Shown piece by piece: positions 17,702 through 25,986 of a stretch of DNA of 64,000 nt. Source of the DNA: Oscillospiraceae bacterium (GTDB lineage Bacteria; Bacillota; Clostridia; Oscillospirales; Oscillospiraceae); NCBI GenBank assembly GCA_031261325.1, contig JAISKH010000064.1, positions 1-64,000 on the forward strand, given 5' to 3'. The position numbers were made by a program, and so were the translations under genes. The notes beneath the pieces are model-generated. The model saw nothing but the letters and a program-made list of their open reading frames with translations. It searched no databases and had not been told where the DNA came from. The stretch's first letter is position 1. Each line of letters begins with the position of its first letter.

Positions 17702-19252
17702 CTATTCCTCCGTTTCAGGCTCGATATAGTGCGAGCCTATGCTTTCGGGTCGCGCGAGCGCGGCGGCGAGCACTTCCCGCGCGACTGTCGCGATATTTAG
17801 CGCTTCGAGATAGTCCGTGTGGTCGCTGTACACGGCTTCGAGCTGCGCGAGCATCGCCGTCACCTCACCCAGCGCGTATGTAAGCCCGCTTTTTTTGCGG
17901 ATTACATAGCCGTATTCACTCATCAGCGAACGAATACGGTCACGAATTGCGGCGCAGTTCAGCTCGGACTTCGGGCGTTTGGGGAGCGACGCGATGTCGG
18001 GCGCGGAAGCGGGGCGCACGCCGCTCATGGCGTTGATGTCCTCCGCCGCGCGCCGCCCGTACACAAGGCACTCGAGCATGGAGTTCGACGCAAGGCGGTT
18101 CGCGCCGTGTACGCCCGTGCAGGCAACCTCGCCGCAAGCGTACAGCCCCTGAATATTCGTGCGCGCGTAGAGGTCAGTTTCGATGCCGCCCATTAGATAG
18201 TGCTGCACGGGGCAGACGGGAATCCAGTCTTCGGATATGTTAATGCCGCGCGACAGGCACTCGTTGAAGATTGTCGGGAAGCGGCGCGACAGTTGCTCCT
18301 CGCTCTCGGCGGTGATGTCAACGTACACATGGTCCTCGCCCGAGCGTTGCATTTCGCGGAATATTCCGCGTGCCACAATGTCGCGCGGGGCAAGCTCGCC
18401 AAGTTCGTGCTGACCCGTCATGAAGCGCACGCCGTCCTTGTTTTTCAGCAGGCCGCCCTCACCGCGCACGGCTTCGGAGATTAGAAATTCGCGCTCCTCG
18501 GGCGTTGCGCACCATAGCCCCGTCGGGTGGAATTGTATAAATTCGAGATTCTTCACCTTTGCGCCGACACGCACCGCCGCCGCAAGTCCGTCGCCCGTTG
18601 CGACAGATGGGTTTGTGCTTGAGCGGTAAACCTGACCTATGCCGCCCGTCGCGAGTACGACGCGCCCTGTTTCAATCAGGATAAAGCTGCCGTCGTCATG
18701 GCGCACGACGATGCCCGCCGCGCTGCCGTTACTGTCGAGCACAACATCGAACACGCAGGAATGCTCGAAAAATACGATGTTTTTCCGTTGCGCCACGATG
18801 TGTGCGAGTGCTTTGACCGTCTCGCGTCCCGTCGCGTCGCCTCCCGCGTGGAGCACACGATTTTTGTGGTGCCCGCCCTCGCGCGTTATTTGCAGGTCGC
18901 CCGCTTCGTCAAGGTCGAACGGCACGTTGAGTGACACGAGACGCGCGATGTCGCGCGGTCCCTCACCGACGAGTACTTCAACCGACTTGCGGTCGCACAG
19001 TCCCGCGCCGGCGATGAGCGTATCCTCCAGGTGGAATATCGGCGCGTCGTCCTGCGCGACGGCGGCGGCGATTCCGCCCTGCGCAAACCACGAGCTGGAG
19101 CTGTCGATGCTCTCCTTTGCGAGAATGCAGCACGACAGACGGTCGTCGATATTCAGCGCGGTGTACAGTCCCGCAAGCCCCGCGCCGACTATTACAACGT
19201 CGTACCGCTCTGAGCGGGAAATTTTTGTGTCGCCGTCAATGGCGTATTTCAT
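17702..19252 (-). CDS. nadB: L-aspartate oxidase
   Basis: A 516-residue flavoenzyme oxidising L-aspartate to iminoaspartate, which NadA then condenses to quinolinate. The N-terminal FAD-binding Rossmann motif is VIVGAGLAGLYTA. Next come the flavin-contacting SSSWFAQGGIAAA and TGGIGQVYRSSTNP, and the HYLMGGIETD and HGANRLASNSMLE segments shared with fumarate reductase. The C-terminal helical domain is complete. The start is ATG 19252 after GAGGTG. As an oxidase or fumarate-dependent enzyme it also works in anaerobes. nadC follows after two bases. Confidence 0.95.
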   Translation of the reverse strand: MKYAIDGDTKISRSERYDVVIVGAGLAGLYTALNIDDRLSCCILAKESIDSSSSWFAQGGIAAAVAQDDAPIFHLEDTLIAGAGLCDRKSVEVLVGEGPRDIARLVSLNVPFDLDEAGDLQITREGGHHKNRVLHAGGDATGRETVKALAHIVAQRKNIVFFEHSCVFDVVLDSNGSAAGIVVRHDDGSFILIETGRVVLATGGIGQVYRSSTNPSVATGDGLAAAVRVGAKVKNLEFIQFHPTGLWCATPEEREFLISEAVRGEGGLLKNKDGVRFMTGQHELGELAPRDIVARGIFREMQRSGEDHVYVDITAESEEQLSRRFPTIFNECLSRGINISEDWIPVCPVQHYLMGGIETDLYARTNIQGLYACGEVACTGVHGANRLASNSMLECLVYGRRAAEDINAMSGVRPASAPDIASLPKRPKSELNCAAIRDRIRSLMSEYGYVIRKKSGLTYALGEVTAMLAQLEAVYSDHTDYLEALNIATVAREVLAAALARPESIGSHYIEPETEE

Positions 19253-19272
19253 AAAGACACCTCATATGTTAT

Positions 19273-19286
19273 GGCGCGAACGCGCC
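19273..19286 (-). promoter_or_regulatory. GC-rich palindrome ahead of nadB
   Basis: GGCGCG-AA-CGCGCC lies between the chrA stop and the nadB ribosome site. It could be a small hairpin or an operator. It has no U-tract on the minus strand, so it is not a convincing terminator for the chromate pair. Confidence 0.35.
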
Positions 19287-19313
19287 TGTTTTACGTGTGC
19301 TGTTTTCGGTTAA

Positions 19314-19880
19314 TCAGAACTTGAACAGGATTCCGATAACCGCGCATATCGCAATCATGATAATCGGGTCAACCTTGCGGAAGCGCATAATCGGCAGCAG
19401 GAATGCAGCGAGTATTACGGATTTCCAATCGACGCGCGAGAGAAAGTCCAATTCCGGCGCGGTGCGCAATAGTGACAGACGCGCCATTTCAAGCCCAGCC
19501 GAGGCTATCAGCGCGAGGGACGCTGGGCGCAACCCGTACATCACGTTCTTGACAATCGCGTTTTCGCGAAAGCGCGCGAGCAGCTTTGAGACGATGGCGA
19601 TGATGATTACGCTCGGCGCGGCTATACTAAGCGTCGCAACCGCCGCGCCGATTACGCCCGCGGTATTGTAGCCGACGTAGGTCGCCATGTTTATGCCGAT
19701 TGGTCCCGGCGTGGACTCCGACACCGCAACCATGTCCACGAGCTGTTCAATCGTGAACCAGCCCGTGCGCTCCGCCATGTCGCGCAGGAACGGCAATGTG
19801 GCAAGCCCGCCGCCGATTGACAGCAGACCGGTGAGGAAAAACTCATAGCACAGGCGCAGGTAAATAATCAGTCCGCTCAT
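19314..19880 (-). CDS. Chromate transporter, short-chain subunit 2
   Basis: A 188-residue membrane protein forming one half of a split CHR-type transporter. It has the family's repeated motif: FFLTGLLSIGGGLATLPFL, then SESTPGPIGINMATYVGY, then several helices. The ATG at 19880 overlaps the stop of the partner gene (ATGA), so the two are made together and probably form a heterodimer. Family members export chromate, or take up sulfate by analogy, but many are uncharacterised. The long frame upstream of 19880 is shadow reading of the partner gene. Confidence 0.8.
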   Translation of the reverse strand: MSGLIIYLRLCYEFFLTGLLSIGGGLATLPFLRDMAERTGWFTIEQLVDMVAVSESTPGPIGINMATYVGYNTAGVIGAAVATLSIAAPSVIIIAIVSKLLARFRENAIVKNVMYGLRPASLALIASAGLEMARLSLLRTAPELDFLSRVDWKSVILAAFLLPIMRFRKVDPIIMIAICAVIGILFKF

Positions 19881-20422
19881 TTGCCGCGCCCCTGTCTTAC
19901 CGCGCCGATTGCGACGCCCGCAACGCCCGACGCGACGATAAGCAGCGCGAGCGGAACGCCCGTGAACGCCGACAGCGCGAATATCGGGACGAAAATCGCT
20001 ATTGCGGGTCGGTCCGCCACGGAGGTTTTCCACAGGCGGAGCACCGTCGTGATAATCATGACGACGACGCACGCGCGTATGCCCGCAAACGCGCTCTTTA
20101 CCTGCGGAACGTCCGCAAAGTTGTTGAGAACCGCAGCTATCGCGAGGATAATGACGAACGACGGGAACACCATTCCGAGCGTTGCGACTATGCCGCCGAT
20201 AACTCCGCGCCGCTTGCAGCCGAAGAACGTCGCGACGTTGACGGCGATAATGCCCGGCATCGCCTGGCTGATTGCGTACCAGTCAAGAAGCTCCGTGCTC
20301 TCCGCCCAACCGCGCTTTTCGGCAAGCTCGCGTTCCAGAATCGGAACCATGGCGTAACCGCCGCCGAACGTGCAAACGCCGATTTTCGCGAAAACTATAA
20401 ACAGGTTCAGCAGCTCGGTCAT
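19877..20422 (-). CDS. Chromate transporter, short-chain subunit 1
   Basis: A 181-residue membrane protein, the other half of the split CHR pair. It shows FAKIGVCTFGGGYAMVPILE and ISQAMPGIIAVNVATFFG, the same G-G-G and P-G-I motifs as subunit 2 but in the N-terminal version. The start is ATG 20422 with GAGGG upstream. A promoter on the minus strand (TTGTGA, 18 bases, TATAAT at 20460-20455) lies back to back with that of the ABC-F gene. Whether chromate is the real substrate is not known. Confidence 0.8.
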   Translation of the reverse strand: MTELLNLFIVFAKIGVCTFGGGYAMVPILERELAEKRGWAESTELLDWYAISQAMPGIIAVNVATFFGCKRRGVIGGIVATLGMVFPSFVIILAIAAVLNNFADVPQVKSAFAGIRACVVVMIITTVLRLWKTSVADRPAIAIFVPIFALSAFTGVPLALLIVASGVAGVAIGAVRQGRGK

Positions 20423-20454
20423 GTCAATCCCTCAGTTATCCTTATTAGTCTGTC

Positions 20455-20501
20455 ATTATATCATAATGCGGTTGAGTTTCACAAGGGTTTTGTGGTAAGA
20501 T
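20455..20501. promoter_or_regulatory. Overlapping divergent promoters for the chromate pair and ABC-F
   Basis: Minus strand: TTGTGA (20484-20479), 18 bases, TATAAT (20460-20455). Plus strand: TTGAGT (20472-20477), 18 bases, TAAGAT (20496-20501). The two polymerase footprints overlap, so one may exclude the other. Confidence 0.55.
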
Positions 20502-20545
20502 ATATGTGATGGAATTTAAGCAAAAATTTGTGACGGGGCGGACAT

Positions 20546-22414
20546 ATGATAGACATTGCGATTAACAACGTCGTTAAGGCGTTTGAAGAGGGTAATAATA
20601 TACTTGACGGCGTGAGCTTTAACGTGAACTCGGGCGAGCGCGTGGGGTTGCTCGGCAAGAACGGCGCGGGTAAGACGACGCTGTTTCGGCTGATTATCGG
20701 CGAGCTTGAGTCTGACGAGGGCGACGTTGTTGTGCCCGCCGATAAAAAGTTGGGGCTTATATCGCAGATACCGCGCTATCCCGAGGGTTTCACGGTTGAG
20801 GACGTGCTGTGCTCCGCGCACGCGCATTTGCGCTCGGTTAAGCGGCGCATGGACGAGCTGACCGAGCAGATGGAGCGTGTCGAGTCCAACAATGAGCTGT
20901 TGCGGGAGTATGACGCGCTGGCGTTCGAGTTTGAGCGGAGCGGCGGGTACACGATGGAGACGGAGCGCAACCGCGTCGCGAACGGGTTGCTTATTCCCAA
21001 GGCGCAGCGCGAGCAATTGTTTGACACGCTGTCCGGCGGCGAAAAGACGCGCGCGAACCTAGCGCGGCTCATACTGGAGGACACGAATATCCTCCTGCTG
21101 GACGAACCGACGAACCACCTTGACATGCGCGCCGTCGAGTGGCTTGAGGACTACCTCGCGAAGTTCAAGGGCACGGTGCTCGCAATCTCGCACGACAGGT
21201 ATTTCCTCGATAAGATTGTGACGCGCACGGTCGAAATTGCAAACGGCAAGGCGGAGTTTTACGGCGGCAATTACAGCTATTATGTCGTTGAAAAGCAACG
21301 TCGGCTTGAGGAGCAGCTCAAACGCTACGAGCGCGAACAGGCGGAAGCGAAGCGTCTGCAAGCCGCCGCCGACAAGCTGCGCCAATGGGGAACGCTGGAT
21401 AAAGGCAGCGACGCGCTTGTCGTAAAGGCTCGCGCCATTGAGACGCGCATTGAGCGGCTGACGAAAACTGAACGCCCGAACAGCGACCGACACATAAAGG
21501 CGCGGTTTGGGGAGCGCGACTTTCGCGCGGATGAGGCGTTGGTTATGCGCGGGGTCACGAAGTCTTACGGCGAGAAACGCCTGTTTACGGACGTTGAGCT
21601 GGAGGTCAAGCCCGGCGAGCGCATTGCGCTTATCGGCGACAACGGCTCGGGTAAATCGACGCTGATTCGCCTGATTATGGGCGAGGAAAAGCCCGACGCG
21701 GGCATAATCAAGCGCGGTCCCGCGGCGAAGTTTGCGTTCCTGCCGCAGATTGTGAAGTTCGACCACCCGTATCGCTCCGCGCTCGACACGTTCGTTTCGG
21801 AGACGAACAGCTCGGTGCAGACGGCGCGAAACCGTCTCGGCGCGTTCAAATTCTCGGGCGAGGACGTGTTCAAGCTCGTCAGCGCGCTCTCCGGCGGAGA
21901 GCAGAGTCGGTTGCGGCTGTGCATTTTGATGAACGAGGAAATCAACTTTCTGATACTCGACGAACCGACGAACCATTTGGACATTTCGTCGCGCGAGTGG
22001 ATTGAGGAAGCCGTTTCGGACTTTGACGGCACGCTGCTGTTCGTGTCGCACGACAGGTATTTCATTGAGCGATTCGCGACGCGCGTTTGGGAGATTGACG
22101 GCGGTGAGTTTACGGACTTCCACGGGACGTTTGAGCAGCTCCGCGCCGCAAAGGCTAAACCTCAGGACGTAAAGCGCGCGGTTACGGTTAAGAAAGAGGA
22201 CACGCGTCCGCCGCGCGCGCGCGACACGGCAAAGCAGGTTGCGAAGCTTGAGCGCGAGATTGCGGCGATTGAGACAAAGCTCGCGGACGTTGCCGCCGAG
22301 CGTTGGTTGAACGCCTCCGACTTTGAGAAGCTGCTCGAATTGGACGACGATGAAGCCCGACTTAACGCCGAGCTTGAGGGCAAGTATGATGAGCTGGTGC
22401 TGTTGGACGGTTAG
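20546..22414 (+). CDS. ABC-F family ATPase
   Basis: A 622-residue soluble protein with two ABC ATPase domains and no membrane segment. Domain 1 has GLLGKNGAGKTTL, LSGGEKTRANLA and LLLDEPTNHLDM. Domain 2 has LIGDNGSGKSTLI, LSGGEQSRLRLC and LILDEPTNHLDI. Between them lies the charged linker (about residues 240-310) that in ABC-F proteins reaches the ribosomal P or E site. A C-terminal coiled-coil of about 70 residues follows a Lys/Arg-rich hinge, as in YdiF/Uup-type members. Roles in relieving stalled ribosomes are known for the family; antibiotic resistance cannot be claimed. Its stop overlaps that of the convergent gene by three bases. Confidence 0.9.
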   Translation: MIDIAINNVVKAFEEGNNILDGVSFNVNSGERVGLLGKNGAGKTTLFRLIIGELESDEGDVVVPADKKLGLISQIPRYPEGFTVEDVLCSAHAHLRSVKRRMDELTEQMERVESNNELLREYDALAFEFERSGGYTMETERNRVANGLLIPKAQREQLFDTLSGGEKTRANLARLILEDTNILLLDEPTNHLDMRAVEWLEDYLAKFKGTVLAISHDRYFLDKIVTRTVEIANGKAEFYGGNYSYYVVEKQRRLEEQLKRYEREQAEAKRLQAAADKLRQWGTLDKGSDALVVKARAIETRIERLTKTERPNSDRHIKARFGERDFRADEALVMRGVTKSYGEKRLFTDVELEVKPGERIALIGDNGSGKSTLIRLIMGEEKPDAGIIKRGPAAKFAFLPQIVKFDHPYRSALDTFVSETNSSVQTARNRLGAFKFSGEDVFKLVSALSGGEQSRLRLCILMNEEINFLILDEPTNHLDISSREWIEEAVSDFDGTLLFVSHDRYFIERFATRVWEIDGGEFTDFHGTFEQLRAAKAKPQDVKRAVTVKKEDTRPPRARDTAKQVAKLEREIAAIETKLADVAAERWLNASDFEKLLELDDDEARLNAELEGKYDELVLLDG

Positions 22415-23154
22415 CGCGCCCGCTGTTGCAGTATGCGCTCTACGAGCTCGAGCTGTTCGACGTTGTTCACGCCGACAATTTGGTTGCCGAGTTCCATGTT
22501 ACACGTGCCGACTTTTCCGCCGCGCTCGGCTATTATGGTCGGCGCGTCCGTCAGGTACAGCTCGCCCTGATTGTTATTTGTGCGCAGCGCATGTAGTGCG
22601 GGAATGAGACGCGGCAGGGAGAATATGTAAACGCCCGCGTTAAGCTCGCGAATGTTCAGTTGCTCCGCCGTGCAGTCGCCGTTTTCGACGATGCGCAGGA
22701 ACTCGCCGTTCTCGTCGCGCAGTACCCTGCCGTATGGCAGCGGAACCTCGCTTGAGCCTGTCAGCATCGTGCAGTCGTTGCCGTCCGCGAAGTGGCGGTT
22801 CAGCAGCTCGCGATACGTTTCGCGGCTGACGAGCGGCATGTCGCCGCAGCAGATTAGCACCGCACCTGTGTAGTCCGTCAGCAATTCCGCGCCGCACAAC
22901 GCCGCGTGTCCCGTGCCCTTTTGCTCCGACTGCACCGCGTAACGATAGCCCGAAAATTCCTCGATTACGCGCTCTTTTTGATAGCCGACGACAATTATGG
23001 TGTCGTCGGCTTTTGCAAAGTCCAGAGCTTCGAGCACGTATGCGAGCAGGGGTTTCCCGTTCGCGCGGCGCAGGACTTTCGGCAGGTCAACGCCCTCGGT
23101 GCGTATGCGCTTCCCCTGCCCCGCGGCAAGGACTATAACTTTAACAGGTTGCAT
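22411..23154 (-). CDS. GlmU-like sugar-1-phosphate nucleotidyltransferase, single domain
   Basis: A 247-residue protein equivalent only to the N-terminal uridyltransferase domain of GlmU. Motifs are VIVLAAGQGKRI (nucleotide), LPKVLRRANGKPLL, QSEQKGTGHAA, CCGDMPL (metal Asp), YGRVLRDENG and ELNAGVYIF. The left-handed beta-helix acetyltransferase half is absent, and the gene ends cleanly after VNNVEQLELVERIL. The expected activity is transfer of UMP to N-acetylglucosamine-1-phosphate or a related sugar phosphate. The ATG at 23154 follows GGAGG by eight bases. Direct repeats lie in the upstream gap. A separate acetyltransferase would be needed elsewhere if it serves peptidoglycan synthesis. Confidence 0.82.
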   Translation of the reverse strand: MQPVKVIVLAAGQGKRIRTEGVDLPKVLRRANGKPLLAYVLEALDFAKADDTIIVVGYQKERVIEEFSGYRYAVQSEQKGTGHAALCGAELLTDYTGAVLICCGDMPLVSRETYRELLNRHFADGNDCTMLTGSSEVPLPYGRVLRDENGEFLRIVENGDCTAEQLNIRELNAGVYIFSLPRLIPALHALRTNNNQGELYLTDAPTIIAERGGKVGTCNMELGNQIVGVNNVEQLELVERILQQRAR

Positions 23155-23195
23155 CTTGTAAACCTCCGAATAGTAGTTCCGAAGCATATTATCAC

Positions 23196-23226
23196 TTTCC
23201 CGAACCATATAATATTTTCCCGAACC
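23196..23226 (-). repeat. Tandem direct repeat upstream of the GlmU-like gene
   Basis: TTTCCCGAACC occurs at 23196-23206 and 23216-23226, exactly 20 bases apart. On the minus strand these read GGTTCGGGAAA, and a partial third copy (GCTTCGGAAC) follows at about 23186-23177. They are candidate tandem regulator sites in the 75-base gap. Confidence 0.6.
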
Positions 23227-23229
23227 GCG

Positions 23230-24354
23230 TTACACCTTTGGCGTGGTTTCAACGATTCGCGCCACGAGGTATTGCCGCTCGGCGAGGTATTGCAGTATCC
23301 CGGGCAGTATGTTCCCCGCGTTTGCGGAACAGGCGAAGCGGAAATCGCGGCGCGCTCCGTCCGTCACGGGAAGCCGCGCGACGACGGACAGCACGGAAGC
23401 GTTCGAGTCCGCGCCGTATATGCGCGACGCTGTGCGCAGGACAAGACCGCGCTCCGCCGCCGTGCTCTCCGCCGCCGCTGTCGCGGTATCGGGCGCGGCA
23501 ATGAGGACGGTTTTGAGCTTTGCCGCGTCGAACAGCAGACGCGACGCTTCGTCGTATTCCTCCTCCGTGCCCGTGTTCAGCCATATGCCGACGCTGTGCC
23601 CGCTGCCGTGAATACGGCGCGCGTTTGACGGCTCATCGCGCAGCTCCTGCGGCGAGAGGAAGAAGCACGCGGTCACGTTCGCGTCCATAAGCGCGGCAAG
23701 AATACGGTCAAGTCCGCCCGCGCCTGTGCCGTAAAAGCTCAGGTGTATCGTCGTGCTTGGGAATGTCGGCTCCGCCGACGCTATGGGCGCGGACGGTATC
23801 GGGTTAAAGGACGGGGGCGGAGTCGCCTCCGCCGCGAAATACGCGTCATACGCGAACTGCATTTGGCGGCGGTTGTTGCTTATGAGTTCCTTGTCACTAT
23901 ACGTCGCAGACGAGGATTTTATGCGCAGGACGCTCGCGGGTTCGCTCGGCGTGACGGTATACTCAAGGTCGAAGTGGGAGCACATGAAAGCAATCGGCAC
24001 GTAGGCAATGCCGCCCGAAATGCGCGCCGTTACGCCGGGCAATTTGTCGCCGCTCTCGTCGTAAGTCGTCTCGCTCTTGATGTAGAAGTCAAGGCGTTTT
24101 TTGCCCTTGTAGACGTACAAGTGCTCGTCGGTTACGGAATACGCGTTGTACACGCCCAAGTGCGAGAACACGGTATATGGCAGGTACAGCTCGCTGCCGA
24201 AGTAAATGGGCATGACGGATTCGCGCAATGGCAGGAGCAGCGTGTCCTCCACGGCGGTGAAGCAGAACAGCGTACCCGCCGCTCGCGTCTGCGGCACAAG
24301 CAATGCGGCGGCTGTTAATATTATCAATATGACGGCGACGAATTTCTTTCGCAT
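23230..24354 (-). CDS. Exported protein with stalk-like domain and degenerate polysaccharide-deacetylase domain
   Basis: A 374-residue exported protein. Residues 1-25 are a signal peptide (RKKFVAVILIILTAAALL). Residues about 35-150 resemble the copper-amine-oxidase-N-like stalk domain common in Clostridia surface proteins (VYKGKKRLDFYI, VTARISGGIAYVPI). After a Pro/Ser linker, about 185-374 follows the NodB fold: HLSFYGTGAGGLDRILAAL, ACFFLSPQEL and GHSVGIWLNTG. The metal-binding Asp of TFDDG and the H-x3-H are missing, so deacetylase activity is unlikely. ATG 24354 follows GAGGTG. It is divergent from spoIVFA and may act in the cell wall or spore; that is inference. Confidence 0.65.
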   Translation of the reverse strand: MRKKFVAVILIILTAAALLVPQTRAAGTLFCFTAVEDTLLLPLRESVMPIYFGSELYLPYTVFSHLGVYNAYSVTDEHLYVYKGKKRLDFYIKSETTYDESGDKLPGVTARISGGIAYVPIAFMCSHFDLEYTVTPSEPASVLRIKSSSATYSDKELISNNRRQMQFAYDAYFAAEATPPPSFNPIPSAPIASAEPTFPSTTIHLSFYGTGAGGLDRILAALMDANVTACFFLSPQELRDEPSNARRIHGSGHSVGIWLNTGTEEEYDEASRLLFDAAKLKTVLIAAPDTATAAAESTAAERGLVLRTASRIYGADSNASVLSVVARLPVTDGARRDFRFACSANAGNILPGILQYLAERQYLVARIVETTPKV

Positions 24355-24378
24355 TGCGGTATCACCTCTAATACGGGT

Positions 24379-24407
24379 ATTGTACCACAAACTTTGCGCG
24401 GTTTCAA
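24379..24407 (-). promoter_or_regulatory. Sigma-A-type promoter for the deacetylase-like gene
   Basis: TTGAAA (24407-24402) and TACAAT (24384-24379) on the minus strand with 17-base spacing. Confidence 0.65.
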
Positions 24408-24410
24408 TGT

Positions 24411-24439
24411 GAATAAGGCGGAAACCAAGCTCATATAAT
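24411..24439 (+). promoter_or_regulatory. Possible sporulation sigma-E-type promoter for spoIVFA
   Basis: GAATAAG at 24411-24417 and CATATAAT at 24432-24439 are 14 bases apart. This resembles the Bacillus sigma-E pattern (-35 near GAATATT, -10 near CATACAAT), and spoIVF genes are sigma-E-dependent there. A sigma-A reading of the same TATAAT has no good -35. Confidence 0.45.
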
Positions 24440-24457
24440 CCCTTGAGGTGAGCAATT

Positions 24458-25402
24458 ATGGACAACACATCTGCGCGGCGGCACACTTCTCGTCGCCGCC
24501 GTCACTCAACCGCCGCGCCGCAAAGCTCCGTTATTCGCCCGAACGAAGCGCGGCTTGCGATTTGCGCCGCACTTTTCCTGCTCGCCGTGCTTATGAAGCT
24601 CGCGTTTCCTACGGCGACGCACGCTATGGCGCAATGGCTGGGCTTCAGCGTCGATTACAAGGCGGCTCTTGCCGCGCTCGGCGACGGTGTGAGCGGTGAG
24701 CGCGACTTCTCGGACGTGATGAGCGACGTTTGGACAATCGCGTTTCGCGGCGAAACTCCCGAGGTTGAGGTCGTCGTCGTGCCGCCGACGGTTGAGGACG
24801 GCGACAATCGCGTTGAGACGGGTGCCGACAGCGACGCGAACTTGCCCGCGTTTGCCGAGAACAGTCCGCAAACGCCCGCGGGTGACGAAGTGCCGACGGG
24901 GATACCCACCGCGCCCGACGAGTTGGCGCGAGCCGTAATCGCGGCTTGGAACGAGGGTCAGCGCGAGTTCGAGGGCTACGGCGTGCCCGCCGGCGTGAGC
25001 TACGACATGCCCGCGCTCGGCGTCGGCTTTACCGCTCCCGCTGACGGCACCGTGTCGTCCGGCTTCGGTTATCGCAGATTGAACGGCACGGTCAAGTTCC
25101 ATTACGGTACCGACGTTGCGGCGGAGGAGGGCGCGCCTGTGCGCGCCTTTTCGGACGGCGTTGTTACCGCCGTCGGCGACAGCACCACTTACGGCAACTA
25201 TATTATAATCACGAGCGGCGCGGTCGATACGCGTTACGCGCATTGCAAGACCATATCCGCGCAGGCGGGACAAGCCGTCGCCATGGGCGAAGAAATCGCG
25301 ACGGTGGGCGCGACGGGCAACGCGACAAGCCCCTGTCTGCATTTCGAGCTGCGAATTGACGGCATGTATGTTAACCCCGAGTTCTATCTGACATGGGCGT
25401 GA
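24458..25402 (+). CDS. spoIVFA: SpoIVFA-like membrane protein with M23/LytM domain
   Basis: A 314-residue protein with a basic cytoplasmic head (RRHTSRRRRH), one membrane helix at about 38-55 (AICAALFLLAVLMKLAF), a long acidic and Pro-rich linker, and a C-terminal LytM/M23 domain. Ligands His215 and Asp219 (HYGTD) and His295 are kept, and YAHCK is present. The usual H-x-H is Cys293-Leu-His295, so one catalytic His is lost. In Bacillus SpoIVFA has a degenerate LytM domain and holds the SpoIVFB protease inactive until the sigma-G signal. The next gene is an M50 protease overlapping it by ten bases, which supports the assignment. The start is ATG 24458 after GAGGTGA. Confidence 0.72.
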   Translation: MDNTSARRHTSRRRRHSTAAPQSSVIRPNEARLAICAALFLLAVLMKLAFPTATHAMAQWLGFSVDYKAALAALGDGVSGERDFSDVMSDVWTIAFRGETPEVEVVVVPPTVEDGDNRVETGADSDANLPAFAENSPQTPAGDEVPTGIPTAPDELARAVIAAWNEGQREFEGYGVPAGVSYDMPALGVGFTAPADGTVSSGFGYRRLNGTVKFHYGTDVAAEEGAPVRAFSDGVVTAVGDSTTYGNYIIITSGAVDTRYAHCKTISAQAGQAVAMGEEIATVGATGNATSPCLHFELRIDGMYVNPEFYLTWA

Positions 25403-25986
25403 GCCTGCCATTCTTCGCAAAGCTGCGGGTCGGCGCGGGAGCGTTTCTCGCGCTCGCGGTGATGATGCTCGTCGGGGAGGGTTCGCTCATTCCCTGCGCG
25501 CTGATTGCCGCGCTGTTCCATGAATTGGGGCACTACGCCGCCGTGCGCTTATGCGGCGCCGAGATTCGGAGCGTATTTGTCGGGTTCACGGGGGCGACTA
25601 TGGAGTATTACGGCGGAACCGTGGGCTACGGCGGCGAGGTTGCGATTGCACTCGCGGGACCTGTCGCGAGTCTCGCGCTCGCCGTAATTGCGTCGTTTAT
25701 CGGGCGCGAGTTCGCGCTTGAGGTCGCAACCGAGCTTGCTGGTTTGTCGTTCGTTCTGTGCGTATTTAACCTTGTGCCGATACGCGCGCTTGACGGCGGG
25801 CGCGCTTTGGGAGCCGCGCTGTCGCGGTTCTTCCCCATAGCAGCCGCGCGAGTGATGCTTGTACTGAGCGCAATACTGACGCTCACATTGCTTGCGGTCG
25901 GCGCGTATCTCGCGCTTACGGCGTTCAATGTCACGCTGCTGGGCACGGCGGTCGTGCTCGCGCTTATGGTGATACGCGAGCGATAA
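25393..25986 (+). CDS. spoIVFB: SpoIVFB-like intramembrane metalloprotease (M50)
   Basis: A 197-residue, mostly hydrophobic site-2-type protease. The zinc motif HELGH is at residues 43-47, inside a membrane segment. The third ligand motif is N126-x2-P-x4-Asp134-GG. About six helices are predicted. No CBS domain follows, so it is shorter than Bacillus SpoIVFB (about 288 residues). In Bacillus this enzyme cuts pro-sigma-K in the mother cell membrane. The ATG at 25393 lies within the end of spoIVFA. The stop codon sits in the stem of a terminator hairpin. Confidence 0.78.
   Translation: MGVSLPFFAKLRVGAGAFLALAVMMLVGEGSLIPCALIAALFHELGHYAAVRLCGAEIRSVFVGFTGATMEYYGGTVGYGGEVAIALAGPVASLALAVIASFIGREFALEVATELAGLSFVLCVFNLVPIRALDGGRALGAALSRFFPIAAARVMLVLSAILTLTLLAVGAYLALTAFNVTLLGTAVVLALMVIRER

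Noticed and set aside
19253-19313. A NiaR-type operator before nadB
   Set aside because: The GC palindrome here does not match any NiaR site I can recall with confidence, so only the palindrome is reported.
21059-22123. A 354-codon open frame opposite the ABC-F gene
   Set aside because: It covers both ATP-binding domains in antisense and shows no protein features.
20546-22414. An antibiotic-resistance ABC-F
   Set aside because: The linker between the two ATPase domains and the C-terminal coiled-coil look like the YdiF/Uup housekeeping type, and no resistance-specific feature can be read.
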